A stretch of DNA of 37,797 nucleotides, taken from assembly GCA_017511865.1 (NCBI GenBank), contig JAFWIQ010000013.1, positions 1-37,797 on the forward strand. Reading direction: 5' to 3'. Position 1 is the first letter of the stretch, and each line of letters opens with the position of its first letter. Below the pieces are notes generated by a model, which saw only the letters and a program-made list of their open reading frames with translations, ran no database searches and was not told the DNA's origin. Shown one piece after another: positions 17,255 through 24,419 of this stretch. The position numbers and the translations under genes were made by a program. Origin of the DNA: Candidatus Saccharimonadota bacterium (lineage in GTDB: Bacteria; Patescibacteriota; Saccharimonadia; Saccharimonadales; Saccharimonadaceae).

Positions 17255-18559
17255 ATGAAACTATCAGAGGAACTTATTTATCGTGGTTTTGCCGCGGAAA
17301 CAACTATTGAAAATCCTGCGGATTTGGATACTAGGGAGTCAAAGAAGTTTTATTGGGGGGCGGATCCTTCGGCGGATTCTTTGACGATTGGCAATTTGGC
17401 GGCAATCATGATGTGTGCTTGTTTTGTGCGGCATGGATATCAACCATATTTATTAGTGGGTGGAGCGACAGGACAAATTGGTGATCCGAAAGAAAATGGC
17501 GAGCGAGATTTGAAATCGCTTGATGAAATTGAACATAATAAAGAATGTATTAGAAAACAAATATCAAACATTTTTTCGATGGGTCCTGCCACCACAGTTT
17601 CCTCCACATCGGCTAAAGCCTCTGTGGGGGTCCCCCCAGTGGTGTCACCCGTCGATGTAACAATGGTTGATAATTATGACTGGTTCCGTGACATGAAATA
17701 TCTCGATTTCTTGCGGGAAGTGGGGAAGGTGTTTTCGATGACGCAGCTGCTTGATCGGCAATTTGTGCAAAATCGGATTGGTGAGGGTGGATCTGGGATA
17801 AGTTATGCGGAGTTTTCTTATACTTTAATTCAGGGTTATGATTTTTTGCATCTTTATCGTGAGTATGGAGTAGATTTGCAACTTTGTGGGGCAGATCAGT
17901 ATGGAAATTGTACATCTGGGATTCATTTGATTAAAAGATTGGAAGATGGAGTGGCGGATGTATGGTCCACACCATTAGTGGTTGATCCGGTAACGGGGCG
18001 AAAGTTTGGCAAGTCTGAGGGGAATGCTATTTGGTTGGCCGCATCTGATAATGGGTCAGGGAATTACACTTCGATTTTTGATTTTTATCAATTTTGGTTG
18101 AATCAATCGGATGAGGCGGTGGAAAATTTGATTAAGATTTATACGCTTTATGACAAAGATAAGATTGAGGATATTTTAAAACAACACTCAGAGGCGCCGG
18201 AAAAACGAATTGCGCAGCGGGCTTTGGCGCGTGGCGTGACGGAAGTGGTGCATGGACGCGAGGCCGCTGAGGCGGTGGAGAATTTGACGGCGATGCTATT
18301 TGACCGTGAGACGAATTTTGCAGAATTTACGGAAGATGAAATTTTAGAATTTGGTGAATATTTGCCAACGGAGAAAAAAGGTGTGATGTTGGTGGACGCT
18401 TTAGTAAATAATGGTTTAGCTGATTCAAAAAAGAAAGCGCGCGAATTTATTGCACAGGGGGCGATTACGGTTAATGGCGAAAAAATAAAAAATGATATAG
18501 AGCTAAATCAAGTAGCAATTATTAAAAAGGGCAAAAATAAGTTTTTGATTGTAAAATGA
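17255..18559 (+). CDS. tyrS: Tyrosyl-tRNA synthetase
   Basis: Charges tRNA-Tyr. Class I motifs: a HIGH variant in DSLTIGNLAA, the KMSKS variant KFGKSEGNA, plus NYDWF, YTLIQGYDF and LQLCGADQYGNCTSG from the tyrosine pocket. The C-terminal S4 RNA-binding domain is present (LVDALVNNGLADSKKKAREFI ending near residue 434). Between KQISNIF and VDNYDWF lie about 20 residues more than in E. coli TyrRS (MGPATTVSSTSAKASVGV...), encoded by a palindrome at 17568-17658. The site faces away from the known active-site motifs, so activity is probably kept. The stop overlaps the next start (ATGA). Confidence 0.96.
   Translation: MKLSEELIYRGFAAETTIENPADLDTRESKKFYWGADPSADSLTIGNLAAIMMCACFVRHGYQPYLLVGGATGQIGDPKENGERDLKSLDEIEHNKECIRKQISNIFSMGPATTVSSTSAKASVGVPPVVSPVDVTMVDNYDWFRDMKYLDFLREVGKVFSMTQLLDRQFVQNRIGEGGSGISYAEFSYTLIQGYDFLHLYREYGVDLQLCGADQYGNCTSGIHLIKRLEDGVADVWSTPLVVDPVTGRKFGKSEGNAIWLAASDNGSGNYTSIFDFYQFWLNQSDEAVENLIKIYTLYDKDKIEDILKQHSEAPEKRIAQRALARGVTEVVHGREAAEAVENLTAMLFDRETNFAEFTEDEILEFGEYLPTEKKGVMLVDALVNNGLADSKKKAREFIAQGAITVNGEKIKNDIELNQVAIIKKGKNKFLIVK
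17568..17658 (+). repeat. In-frame palindromic insertion in tyrS (copy A)
   Basis: The arms TCGATGGGT + CCACCAC (17576-17595) and GTGGTG + ACCCGTCGA (17639-17655) pair, extended by ACAT / ATGT. Inside, CCTCCACA pairs with TGTGGGGG around GGC-TAAA-GCC. The stretch is GC-rich against an AT-rich gene and accounts for about 20 extra residues in the protein. Confidence 0.8.
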
Positions 18560-19812
18560 AATATTTAGCGGTTTTAGGTCGTCAGCCAGAGATTTCAATC
18601 GCAGAACTCGAGTCCATAAGTGGTGTTGAGTGGCGTCAAATACCTTTTACAGGTCGTGTCGCTCGCGCCCGTCGCCACGGGGCTCGCGCACTAAACCTCG
18701 CGCTGCCGCGCTCCGGAATACCCGTAAAAGGTATTTCGACACCACTCGATATCAGTCGTTTGGGTGGAGTTCAGAAACTTGCGGTTGAATTGGGGCAAAA
18801 ACCGTTGGAATATTTGCAAGCTTTGCCAGAGGGGAAGATTACGATAGGAGTGAGTGATTATTCGGATAAAGCGACAAAAAGAACGGCACAGGGTGAGGCG
18901 TTAAAATTAAAGAAGATTTTGGTAAGGCATGGAAGGAGTGTGAGGATGGTAGAAAACAGAGAAGCCGTGCTTTCTACGGCGACTTCGCTTCATAATGGGC
19001 TTAGTGGCAAGAATGAGCGTAAGGTAGAATTAATTAAGCTAAATGATGAATGGTATAGGGTTGTGGGCGTGCAGGATATTGAAGCCTATGCTAGGCGAGA
19101 TCAAAAACGACCGGCACGAGACGCTAAGGTTGGAATGTTGCCGCCAAAATTGGCACAGATTTTGATCAATCTTTGTGGGGCTTTACCAGAGGATGCGACG
19201 ATTTTGGATCCATTTTGTGGAACTGGTGTGGTTTTGCAAGAGGCGCTTCTCATGGGATACCGAGCGTATGGCACTGATGTTAGCGAACGGATGGTTGAGT
19301 ATAGTAGGAAGAACTTGGAATGGCTGATTGCCAATTCAGAAAGGCTGTTTTCGGGGCATTTCGGAGGCTGCTGCCGAGAATTAGGGCCCGAGCCCCGTGA
19401 AGACGGGCGCGAGGGACCCGGCCCCGAAAATACGCCTTTTGAATTGGCTGAGGGCGATGCGACTTCTTTTAAATGGAGTCAGCCGATAGATGCGGTGGCG
19501 TGTGAAGGATATCTCGGAAAGCCGTTTTCGCATATTCCTACCGAAATGGAATTAAAAGAGCAAAAGCAGGAATGTGGGGCAATAATTTTAGGGTTTTTGA
19601 AGAATCTGAATAAACAAATTAAGTCTGGAACTCCAGTAGTGATTGCGGCTCCGGCGTGGTTACGTAATGATGGAACGTATGAGAGGCTAAATATCATTGA
19701 CGAAATTCAAGATATGGGGTATAATGTTGATAATAAGTCGCGCGAGGGGCTTCTTTATTGTCGAGAGGGCCAGATTGTAGCGAGAGATATATTAATTTTA
19801 AGGAATAAATAA
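18556..19812 (+). CDS. Trm11/Trm-G10-like N2-guanine methyltransferase (RNA, possibly DNA)
   Basis: An N-terminal domain (YLAVLGRQPEISIAELESI, then DISRLGGVQKLAVELG) resembles the THUMP-side region of Trm11/Trm-G10 tRNA methyltransferases. A Rossmann-type SAM-binding domain follows, with motif I LDPFCGTGVVLQEA at residues 217-230, AYGTDVSERMVEYS as motif II, and EGDATSFKW as motif III. The usual catalytic D/NPPY is replaced by ACEGYLGKP, as in Trm-G10-like proteins (E.YLG). The substrate is most likely a tRNA guanine, but this is inferred. Two palindromic inserts disturb the protein: residues about 25-64 (Arg-rich) and about 258-298 (Gly/Pro/Arg-rich). The ATGA overlap couples it to tyrS; rpmA follows without a gap. 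Confidence 0.75.
   Translation: MKYLAVLGRQPEISIAELESISGVEWRQIPFTGRVARARRHGARALNLALPRSGIPVKGISTPLDISRLGGVQKLAVELGQKPLEYLQALPEGKITIGVSDYSDKATKRTAQGEALKLKKILVRHGRSVRMVENREAVLSTATSLHNGLSGKNERKVELIKLNDEWYRVVGVQDIEAYARRDQKRPARDAKVGMLPPKLAQILINLCGALPEDATILDPFCGTGVVLQEALLMGYRAYGTDVSERMVEYSRKNLEWLIANSERLFSGHFGGCCRELGPEPREDGREGPGPENTPFELAEGDATSFKWSQPIDAVACEGYLGKPFSHIPTEMELKEQKQECGAIILGFLKNLNKQIKSGTPVVIAAPAWLRNDGTYERLNIIDEIQDMGYNVDNKSREGLLYCREGQIVARDILILRNK
18628..18747 (+). repeat. In-frame palindromic insertion in the methyltransferase gene (copy B)
   Basis: The left arm (18628-18653) starts GAGTGGCGTCAAATACC; the right arm (18721-18747) ends GGTATTTCGACACCACTC. They match at about 24 of 26 positions. 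The 67-bp core is GC-rich, with the hairpin CCCGT-CGCC-ACGGG. The core aligns with copy C in reverse orientation (shared CTCGCGCCCGTC and CACGGGGCTCG, then CTAA and CTCCG). Confidence 0.88.
19330..19448 (-). repeat. In-frame palindromic insertion in the methyltransferase gene (copy C, inverted core)
   Basis: The left arm starts GCCAATTCAGAAAGGC and ends TTTTCGGGGC (19357); the right arm starts GCCCCGAAAA and ends GAATTGGC (19448). Arms pair over about 28 bp with few mismatches. The core between them, read on the minus strand, matches the core of copy B, while the arms are unrelated to those of copy B. Confidence 0.88.
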
Positions 19813-20085
19813 ATGTCACACGTAAAAGCTGGCGGTACCGCCAAGAATGTTCATAATAATGCTGGTCAGCGCCTTGGCGTGAAGCGTTTTGGTGGTCAGA
19901 AAGTTAAAAATGGTGAAGTATTGGTACGCCAGACTGGTGCCACTAAGATTGCTGGTCCAGGCACTTATATGTCACGTAATTTTACGATTCATGCCGCTAA
20001 AGATGGGGTGGTAACTTTTGTAAAGACCAAGAAGACTCATTTTTCTGGTAAGTCATTGCCTAGGGTTCGCGTAGAAGTTCGCTAA
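19813..20085 (+). CDS. rpmA: 50S ribosomal protein L27
   Basis: A component of the large ribosomal subunit near the peptidyl transferase centre. The core is recognisable: AGQRLGVKRFGGQKVKNGEVLVRQTGA, then GPGTYMSRNFTIHAAKDGVVTFVK. The N-terminal tail, SHVKAGGTAKNVHNN, differs from the usual AHKKGGGSTRNGRDS and is not of the Staphylococcus cleaved type. At 90 aa it is normal in size. L21 (rplU), its common partner, is not next to it. AAGGAA precedes the ATG and it follows the methyltransferase gene directly. Confidence 0.95.
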   Translation: MSHVKAGGTAKNVHNNAGQRLGVKRFGGQKVKNGEVLVRQTGATKIAGPGTYMSRNFTIHAAKDGVVTFVKTKKTHFSGKSLPRVRVEVR

Positions 20086-20087
20086 TA

Positions 20088-20096
20088 TGATATAAT
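20088..20096 (+). promoter_or_regulatory. Extended -10 of the gene at 20104 (leaderless)
   Basis: TGATATAAT ends 7 nt before the ATG and begins 3 nt after the rpmA stop. Confidence 0.7.
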
Positions 20097-20103
20097 GTAG
20101 CTT

Positions 20104-21144
20104 ATGGCTAAGAAAAAACGAATCGGATTTTCTTTTCGGTCGATTTTGATAGTTTTGACGGTGGTTCTGGTGGGCTATGTAGTCTATTTGAATTGGACAG
20201 ACATTTTGGAAACCCTGAATCATCTGCAAGACACAAATGTGTTTGTGTTGCTGTTGTTGATTCCTGAGCAACTTTTTATGTATTACGCTTGTGGCCAAGT
20301 GTTTTTTTCTTATCTTAAAAATCGGCAAAATGTAAAAAAGTTTTCCAAAGGTGAGATTTTAAGTATTTCTACGGAATTAAATTTTGTTAATCATGCCGTG
20401 CCGGCTGGAGGGTTGGGTGGATTGGCTTTTTTGACATATAGATTATATCCGTTTAATGTGTCTGTAGGGCAGGCGAGTTTTTTATATATTTTTAGGTATG
20501 CAATTACTACCGTCATAAATTATTTGCAAGCATTGATTGCGATTTTGGTTTTGTTGGCGTTAAATTTAATTCCAGAAAATGCGATGTGGATTATTCCGGT
20601 AGCCTTGATAATGAATTTGGGTGTGTTTTTTGTTTTGTGGATAGTGGTATACATCGCTAGCAGCAAAAAGCGGACGGAATTTTTTTCGAGGGCTGTAGAA
20701 AAAATATCTAGTACTTTGATAAAAATCGTGACTTTTGGTCGCAGGAAACACTTAATAAAAAGTGAAAAAATTAAAGATTATTTTGCGGACATTCACGAAA
20801 GCGTGAAGATAGCCAAGGATAATAAAAGGTATCTCAAGAAGCCCGCAATGTGGGGGCTTGTTTATAGTTTTTGTGAAATTGCAACGTATTGGATTGTGGC
20901 GATTTCGTTGGGGCGCCCGGAACTTTTGCCGTTTATTATGGTGGGGGAGGCGATTGGGTCGGTGTTTGATGGGATTGTGCCTTATGGATTATATGAATTA
21001 GGTATGGCTGGCGTAATGATTGCGCTTGGAGTGGACTTTCCGACTGCGACGATTGTGACGGTAATGACGCGCGTGATTACGCTCATGTTTACGATAATTT
21101 CTGGTTCATGGCCATATTATAAGGCGATAAGGAATAATAAATGA
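20104..21144 (+). CDS. LPG synthase TM-like (UPF0104/AglD-type) membrane protein
   Basis: A 346-aa integral membrane protein with about 7-8 helices. Features of the lysylphosphatidylglycerol synthase transmembrane/UPF0104 family are visible: the N-terminal helix then NWTDILETLN, the LNFVNHAVPAGGLGGLAF segment (the P-x-G-G-x-G loop of the family), and the C-terminal VGEAIGSVFDGIVPYGLYELGMAGVM. Members act in flipping or handling lipid-linked molecules; there is no lysyltransferase domain here, so only the membrane part is present. Substrate unknown. The predicted mRNA is leaderless; the stop overlaps the xseA start (ATGA). Confidence 0.8.
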   Translation: MAKKKRIGFSFRSILIVLTVVLVGYVVYLNWTDILETLNHLQDTNVFVLLLLIPEQLFMYYACGQVFFSYLKNRQNVKKFSKGEILSISTELNFVNHAVPAGGLGGLAFLTYRLYPFNVSVGQASFLYIFRYAITTVINYLQALIAILVLLALNLIPENAMWIIPVALIMNLGVFFVLWIVVYIASSKKRTEFFSRAVEKISSTLIKIVTFGRRKHLIKSEKIKDYFADIHESVKIAKDNKRYLKKPAMWGLVYSFCEIATYWIVAISLGRPELLPFIMVGEAIGSVFDGIVPYGLYELGMAGVMIALGVDFPTATIVTVMTRVITLMFTIISGSWPYYKAIRNNK

Positions 21145-22379
21145 GCAAGCAGCTAAACTCATCTTCTTCGGACACGCTCAAGGGCGCTCGCCCAAGCTTA
21201 TGGTCCTCAGAAGATGAGCTTACGTTGCTTGCTCGGTTTACTCCTACCGAATTTATTAATGTCGTGAATCAGACTTTGGATTACGCATATCATGAGGCCA
21301 CGATTGTGGGTGAAGTGGCGAGTTTTAAAATAAATCAAGGAAAGTGGGTGTTTTTTGATATAAAAGATGAGGAATCTTCGATCTCTTGTTTCATGACTCT
21401 TTACCAGTTGAGAATTCCAATTGAAGATGGAATGAAGGTGATGGTAAAGGGTGTGCCAAAAGTTACTAAGTGGGGAAAGTTTTCTTTTACCGTGCAAGCG
21501 GTGAAGCCAGTGGGTGAGGGGAGTTTAAAAAAGGCATATGAGATTTTGAAAAAGAAATTGAGCAGTGAGGGATTGTTTGACGCGACAAAGAAGAGAACGT
21601 TGCCGAAGGATTTGACTAAAATTGGAGTAATTTCTAGTACAGCAGCGGCTGGGTATGCAGATTTTGTAAAAATTATTAATGCGAGATGGGGTGGCTTGAG
21701 GGTGCAGGTGGCGCATACGCAAGTACAAGGCCTTGACGCACCAGATCAGATTATTAGGGCGCTTAATTATTTTAATGAAAAGAGCGAAATGCAGGTAATT
21801 GCGATTTTGCGAGGCGGTGGTTCGGCTGATGATTTGTCTTGTTTTAATGATGAGAAACTGGTGCGAATAATTGCTGCAAGTAAAATACCAGTGATTACGG
21901 GAATTGGGCATGAAGTGGACGAAAGTTTGGCGGATCTTGCGGCGGATGTGAGGGCTTCTACTCCTTCTAATGCGGCAGAAATATTGACGAGAGACAAAAA
22001 AGAGGAAAGAATAAAGCTTGAAAAAAACATTAATCGTGTAACTCAAGTGGTGTTGCAGGAAGTTGGGCGGGCAAAAATGGTGAATGCGGAAAAAGTTGAA
22101 AAAATTTCTAGTGGGATAATTTCTAAATACATTGAGCCGATGGTAGAGCAATGTAGGAAAAAGATTCAAGAATGTGTTGATAAGATTAAGGTTGAATTTA
22201 GGGAAATGGAGAAAAATTTGCAACACAAAATAAAATTATTGGAAACACTAAATCCAGAAAGGATTTTGGCGCAGGGTTATGCAATTTTGAGTGGTAAAAT
22301 TTCACCAGGTAATGTTGTAAAAATTACAACAATTAAGCAAGAAATTGAAGCGGAGATTAAAAAAATTAAAGAAAGGTAA
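21141..22379 (+). CDS. xseA: Exodeoxyribonuclease VII large subunit
   Basis: Single-strand DNA exonuclease used in repair, in complex with XseB. The N-terminal OB fold spans about residues 33-130 (ATIVGEVASFKINQGKWVFFDIKDE). The catalytic domain has GVISSTAAAGYADF, ILRGGGSADDLSCFND and GIGHEVDESLADLAADVRASTPSNAAE, all standard. A long coiled-coil follows (about 290-370) and then the ARGYA-like AQGYAILSG. The first 31 codons are made of the palindrome at 21143-21234 and have no counterpart in other XseA proteins. ATG 21141 overlaps the upstream stop. Confidence 0.94.
   Translation: MSKQLNSSSSDTLKGARPSLWSSEDELTLLARFTPTEFINVVNQTLDYAYHEATIVGEVASFKINQGKWVFFDIKDEESSISCFMTLYQLRIPIEDGMKVMVKGVPKVTKWGKFSFTVQAVKPVGEGSLKKAYEILKKKLSSEGLFDATKKRTLPKDLTKIGVISSTAAAGYADFVKIINARWGGLRVQVAHTQVQGLDAPDQIIRALNYFNEKSEMQVIAILRGGGSADDLSCFNDEKLVRIIAASKIPVITGIGHEVDESLADLAADVRASTPSNAAEILTRDKKEERIKLEKNINRVTQVVLQEVGRAKMVNAEKVEKISSGIISKYIEPMVEQCRKKIQECVDKIKVEFREMEKNLQHKIKLLETLNPERILAQGYAILSGKISPGNVVKITTIKQEIEAEIKKIKER
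21143..21234 (+). repeat. Palindrome forming the first codons of xseA (copy D)
   Basis: Left arm GAGCAAGCA then CTCATCTTCT, ending GGAC (21143-21173). Right arm GTCC then AGAAGATGAG, ending TGCTTGCTC (21203-21234). Arms match at about 26 of 31 positions. The core holds GGGCG-CT-CGCCC. In the mRNA the hairpin would start two bases after the A of the ATG and tie up the initiation region. Confidence 0.88.
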
Positions 22380-22382
22380 AAG

Positions 22383-22580
22383 ATGACCGAAAAAAGTAAT
22401 TTAAATCAAAAGATTGAGAAATTAGATGCTGAAGTGGAGTGGTTTTATTCGGATGATTTTAAGTTGGAGGAGGCGGTGAAGCGATACCGGGAGGCTATTG
22501 AGATGGCAAAAGAAATCGAAAATGATTTGGATAATTTAAAAAATGAGATAGAGATTTTGGCGGAAGACTTTAGCAAATAA
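22383..22580 (+). CDS. xseB: Exodeoxyribonuclease VII small subunit
   Basis: A 65-aa partner of XseA. The family's helical hairpin is visible: KIEKLDAEVEWFYSDDFKLEEAVKRYREAIEMAKEIENDL, corresponding to the usual L-E-IV..LE-G-L-LEE...YE.G. It starts 3 bp after xseA, with GAAAGG suitably spaced before the ATG, so both subunits come from one transcript. Confidence 0.92.
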   Translation: MTEKSNLNQKIEKLDAEVEWFYSDDFKLEEAVKRYREAIEMAKEIENDLDNLKNEIEILAEDFSK

Positions 22581-22582
22581 TG

Positions 22583-22591
22583 TGATATAAT
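22583..22591 (+). promoter_or_regulatory. Extended -10 of the gene at 22598 (leaderless)
   Basis: TGATATAAT ends 6 nt before the ATG and begins 2 nt after the xseB stop. Confidence 0.7.
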
Positions 22592-22597
22592 AAACTT

Positions 22598-23368
22598 ATG
22601 GATAGTTCTCAAATGCCACCAGTACAACCAGTTCAGTCTTTTTCGCAGCCTGAATATTCGCCGGTTTCTGGGGCTACTCCGGGTCAAGCTATGGTACAGC
22701 TTAAAACACTTCCTAGTCAGAAAAACGATACGGCTGGGCTTATAAAAACTATCGCTATAATTGTGGTTTCATTAATTGCGGTGACTTTTGTTGGGCTTTT
22801 TGTTTGGATGTTTATGCAATATAATGAGGTAAAGACTGACGTAGATGGACAGATTGCGGTGGCAGTAGCGGCAGCAAAGGATGAGCAAGCGAATAAAGAT
22901 GAGGCGGAATTTTTGGAACGAGAAAAATATCCGTATAAAACTTTTTCTGGTCCTGCGGATTACGGACAATTGACTTTTGAATATCCAAAGACTTGGAGCG
23001 TTTACGTTGCGGCCGATGCATCAACTGGAGGAGATTTTAGTGCTTATTTCAATCCGATTCAGGTAAATACTGTATCTGCGGGCACGATTAATGCATTAAG
23101 GGTAACTATTAGAGATAAAAGTTTTGATGAAGTGGTGGCGGAATATCAAAGATATATGGATAGAGAGGATTCTGGTTTGACGGTGGAGTCGATCACAGTA
23201 AATGGAACTGCGGCGAATCGTTATTCTGGTAATATTCCGAATACAGAATTAAATGGTTTGATTGTGATTTTTAAGATTCGAGACAAAACTGCGGTTTTGC
23301 AAACTGATTCGGTGTTGTTTAAAGATGATTTTGATAAATTAGTAGAGACGGTTACTTTCAACGCGTAG
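22598..23368 (+). CDS. Membrane-anchored protein with PsbP-like exterior domain, 256 aa
   Basis: A Pro/Gln/Ser-rich cytoplasmic N-terminus (about 1-45) is followed by one strong helix (about 50-72, TIAIIVVSLIAVTFVGLFVW), a short charged coiled linker (EQANKDEAEFLERE), and an exterior alpha/beta domain with YGQLTFEYPKTWSVYV and TVESITVNGTAANRYSG. That layout resembles PsbP/MOG1-like lipoprotein domains often found in CPR and Firmicutes, but the family call is tentative and no function can be stated. Its mRNA is predicted to be leaderless. Confidence 0.75.
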   Translation: MDSSQMPPVQPVQSFSQPEYSPVSGATPGQAMVQLKTLPSQKNDTAGLIKTIAIIVVSLIAVTFVGLFVWMFMQYNEVKTDVDGQIAVAVAAAKDEQANKDEAEFLEREKYPYKTFSGPADYGQLTFEYPKTWSVYVAADASTGGDFSAYFNPIQVNTVSAGTINALRVTIRDKSFDEVVAEYQRYMDREDSGLTVESITVNGTAANRYSGNIPNTELNGLIVIFKIRDKTAVLQTDSVLFKDDFDKLVETVTFNA

Positions 23369-23376
23369 TGAAATAG

Positions 23377-23385
23377 TGTTATAAT
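23377..23385 (+). promoter_or_regulatory. Extended -10 of the histidine kinase gene (leaderless)
   Basis: TGTTATAAT ends 6 nt before the ATG at 23392; the upstream stop lies about 10 nt before it. Confidence 0.7.
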
Positions 23386-23391
23386 GGGGGC

Positions 23392-24075
23392 ATGGATTTG
23401 GAGGTAGATGGAATTTTGGTGGCTGCGCACGAGTTAAAGACTCCGTTGGCAGTATTGAGGCAGCTCGCCTTGTCGTTTGAGGGCGCAAATGATGGCGATG
23501 AGTATATTCGTTCAGAAATGGTTAAAGTGTCAGAGAGGGCAATAAGGCAAGTGAACGATTTGACGAAGATTAGAAGGCTTGAAGATGGGTTGTTTGTGAT
23601 GGAGCCGGTATCGGTAAGGTCTGTGTGTGATGAAGTCTCTATGGAACTTAAACATTTATTTGGATATAACAATCGAAATTTATCTATTAAGTATTCAAAT
23701 CGAGCGCCTTTGGTGACGGCAAATCGAGATTTGCTTATAAGTGTGATTTATAATTTTTTGTCAAATGCAATAAGATATTCTGGGGAGGGAACTCGGGCGG
23801 AACTAACAGTAAGGGATAGTCATGACAAGGTAAGGGTGGCGGTTAGAGATTATGGTCCGGCTTTACCGTTTAATTTATGGAAAGAGATAAAAAGTGGTAG
23901 CATAGAAAAACCTACTTCTGTTGCTATGCGACCGGGTTCTTCTGGATTAGGATTATATATCGCCTCAAAATTTTCTAGATATATGAATGCCGATGTGGGG
24001 GCAATTAGACATCGGGATGGAACGAGTTTTTATGTTGAGCTGCCAATTTCTAGGCAGGCGAGTTTGTTTGTATGA
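23392..24075 (+). CDS. Sensor-less soluble histidine kinase, 227 aa
   Basis: The phosphoacceptor H box is almost at the N-terminus: AAHELKTPLAVLRQ with His13. It is followed by the dimerisation helix and the HATPase domain: N box VIYNFLSNAIRYS, G1-like VRDYGPALPF and G2 GSSGLGLYIASKFS. There is no membrane helix, PAS or GAF domain before the H box, and the leaderless -10 directly before the ATG argues against a missed upstream start. It therefore needs a partner protein to receive a signal. The ATGA overlap with the response regulator shows the pair acts together. Confidence 0.88.
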   Translation: MDLEVDGILVAAHELKTPLAVLRQLALSFEGANDGDEYIRSEMVKVSERAIRQVNDLTKIRRLEDGLFVMEPVSVRSVCDEVSMELKHLFGYNNRNLSIKYSNRAPLVTANRDLLISVIYNFLSNAIRYSGEGTRAELTVRDSHDKVRVAVRDYGPALPFNLWKEIKSGSIEKPTSVAMRPGSSGLGLYIASKFSRYMNADVGAIRHRDGTSFYVELPISRQASLFV

Positions 24076-24419
24076 TTTTTGTAATCGATGACGATAGGGT
24101 AATGGCCGAATGCATGGTGCGAGCTTGTGGTGGTGAAGTGAAAGTTTTTTCGGATGCGATTTCGGCAATTGGGGCTATTTCTGATGGTTTACTGCCGGAT
24201 TTAATTTTTTTGGATATACTACTGGATGGGCCAGATGGCTTTACTTTTCTGAACGAACTAGCGTCGTATGTTGATACGGCAAAAATTCCCGTGGTAATAG
24301 TTTCTTCATTGGATTATGCAAAAATGGATTTATCTGAGTATGGAGTGGTGGGATTTTTGAGTAAAGAAAAAATGATACCAAAGGAAATTCGGGATTATGC
24401 CAAGAAATACGCCGGATAA
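24072..24419 (+). CDS. Single-domain response regulator
   Basis: A lone receiver domain of 115 aa: acidic pocket Asp6-Asp7-Asp8 (FVIDDDRV), phosphoacceptor Asp48 (LIFLDILLDGPDG), switch Ser78 (VIVSSL) and Lys98 (GFLSKEK). No DNA-binding or enzyme output domain follows, so it acts through protein contact, as CheY or Spo0F does. It overlaps the kinase gene by 4 bp at its start and recO by 23 bp at its end. What it controls is not visible here. Confidence 0.9.
   Translation: MIFVIDDDRVMAECMVRACGGEVKVFSDAISAIGAISDGLLPDLIFLDILLDGPDGFTFLNELASYVDTAKIPVVIVSSLDYAKMDLSEYGVVGFLSKEKMIPKEIRDYAKKYAG

Noticed and set aside
21525-22226. 233-aa minus-strand ORF opposite xseA
   Set aside because: A shadow of the xseA codons; rich in His, Asn and Phe, with no start signals.
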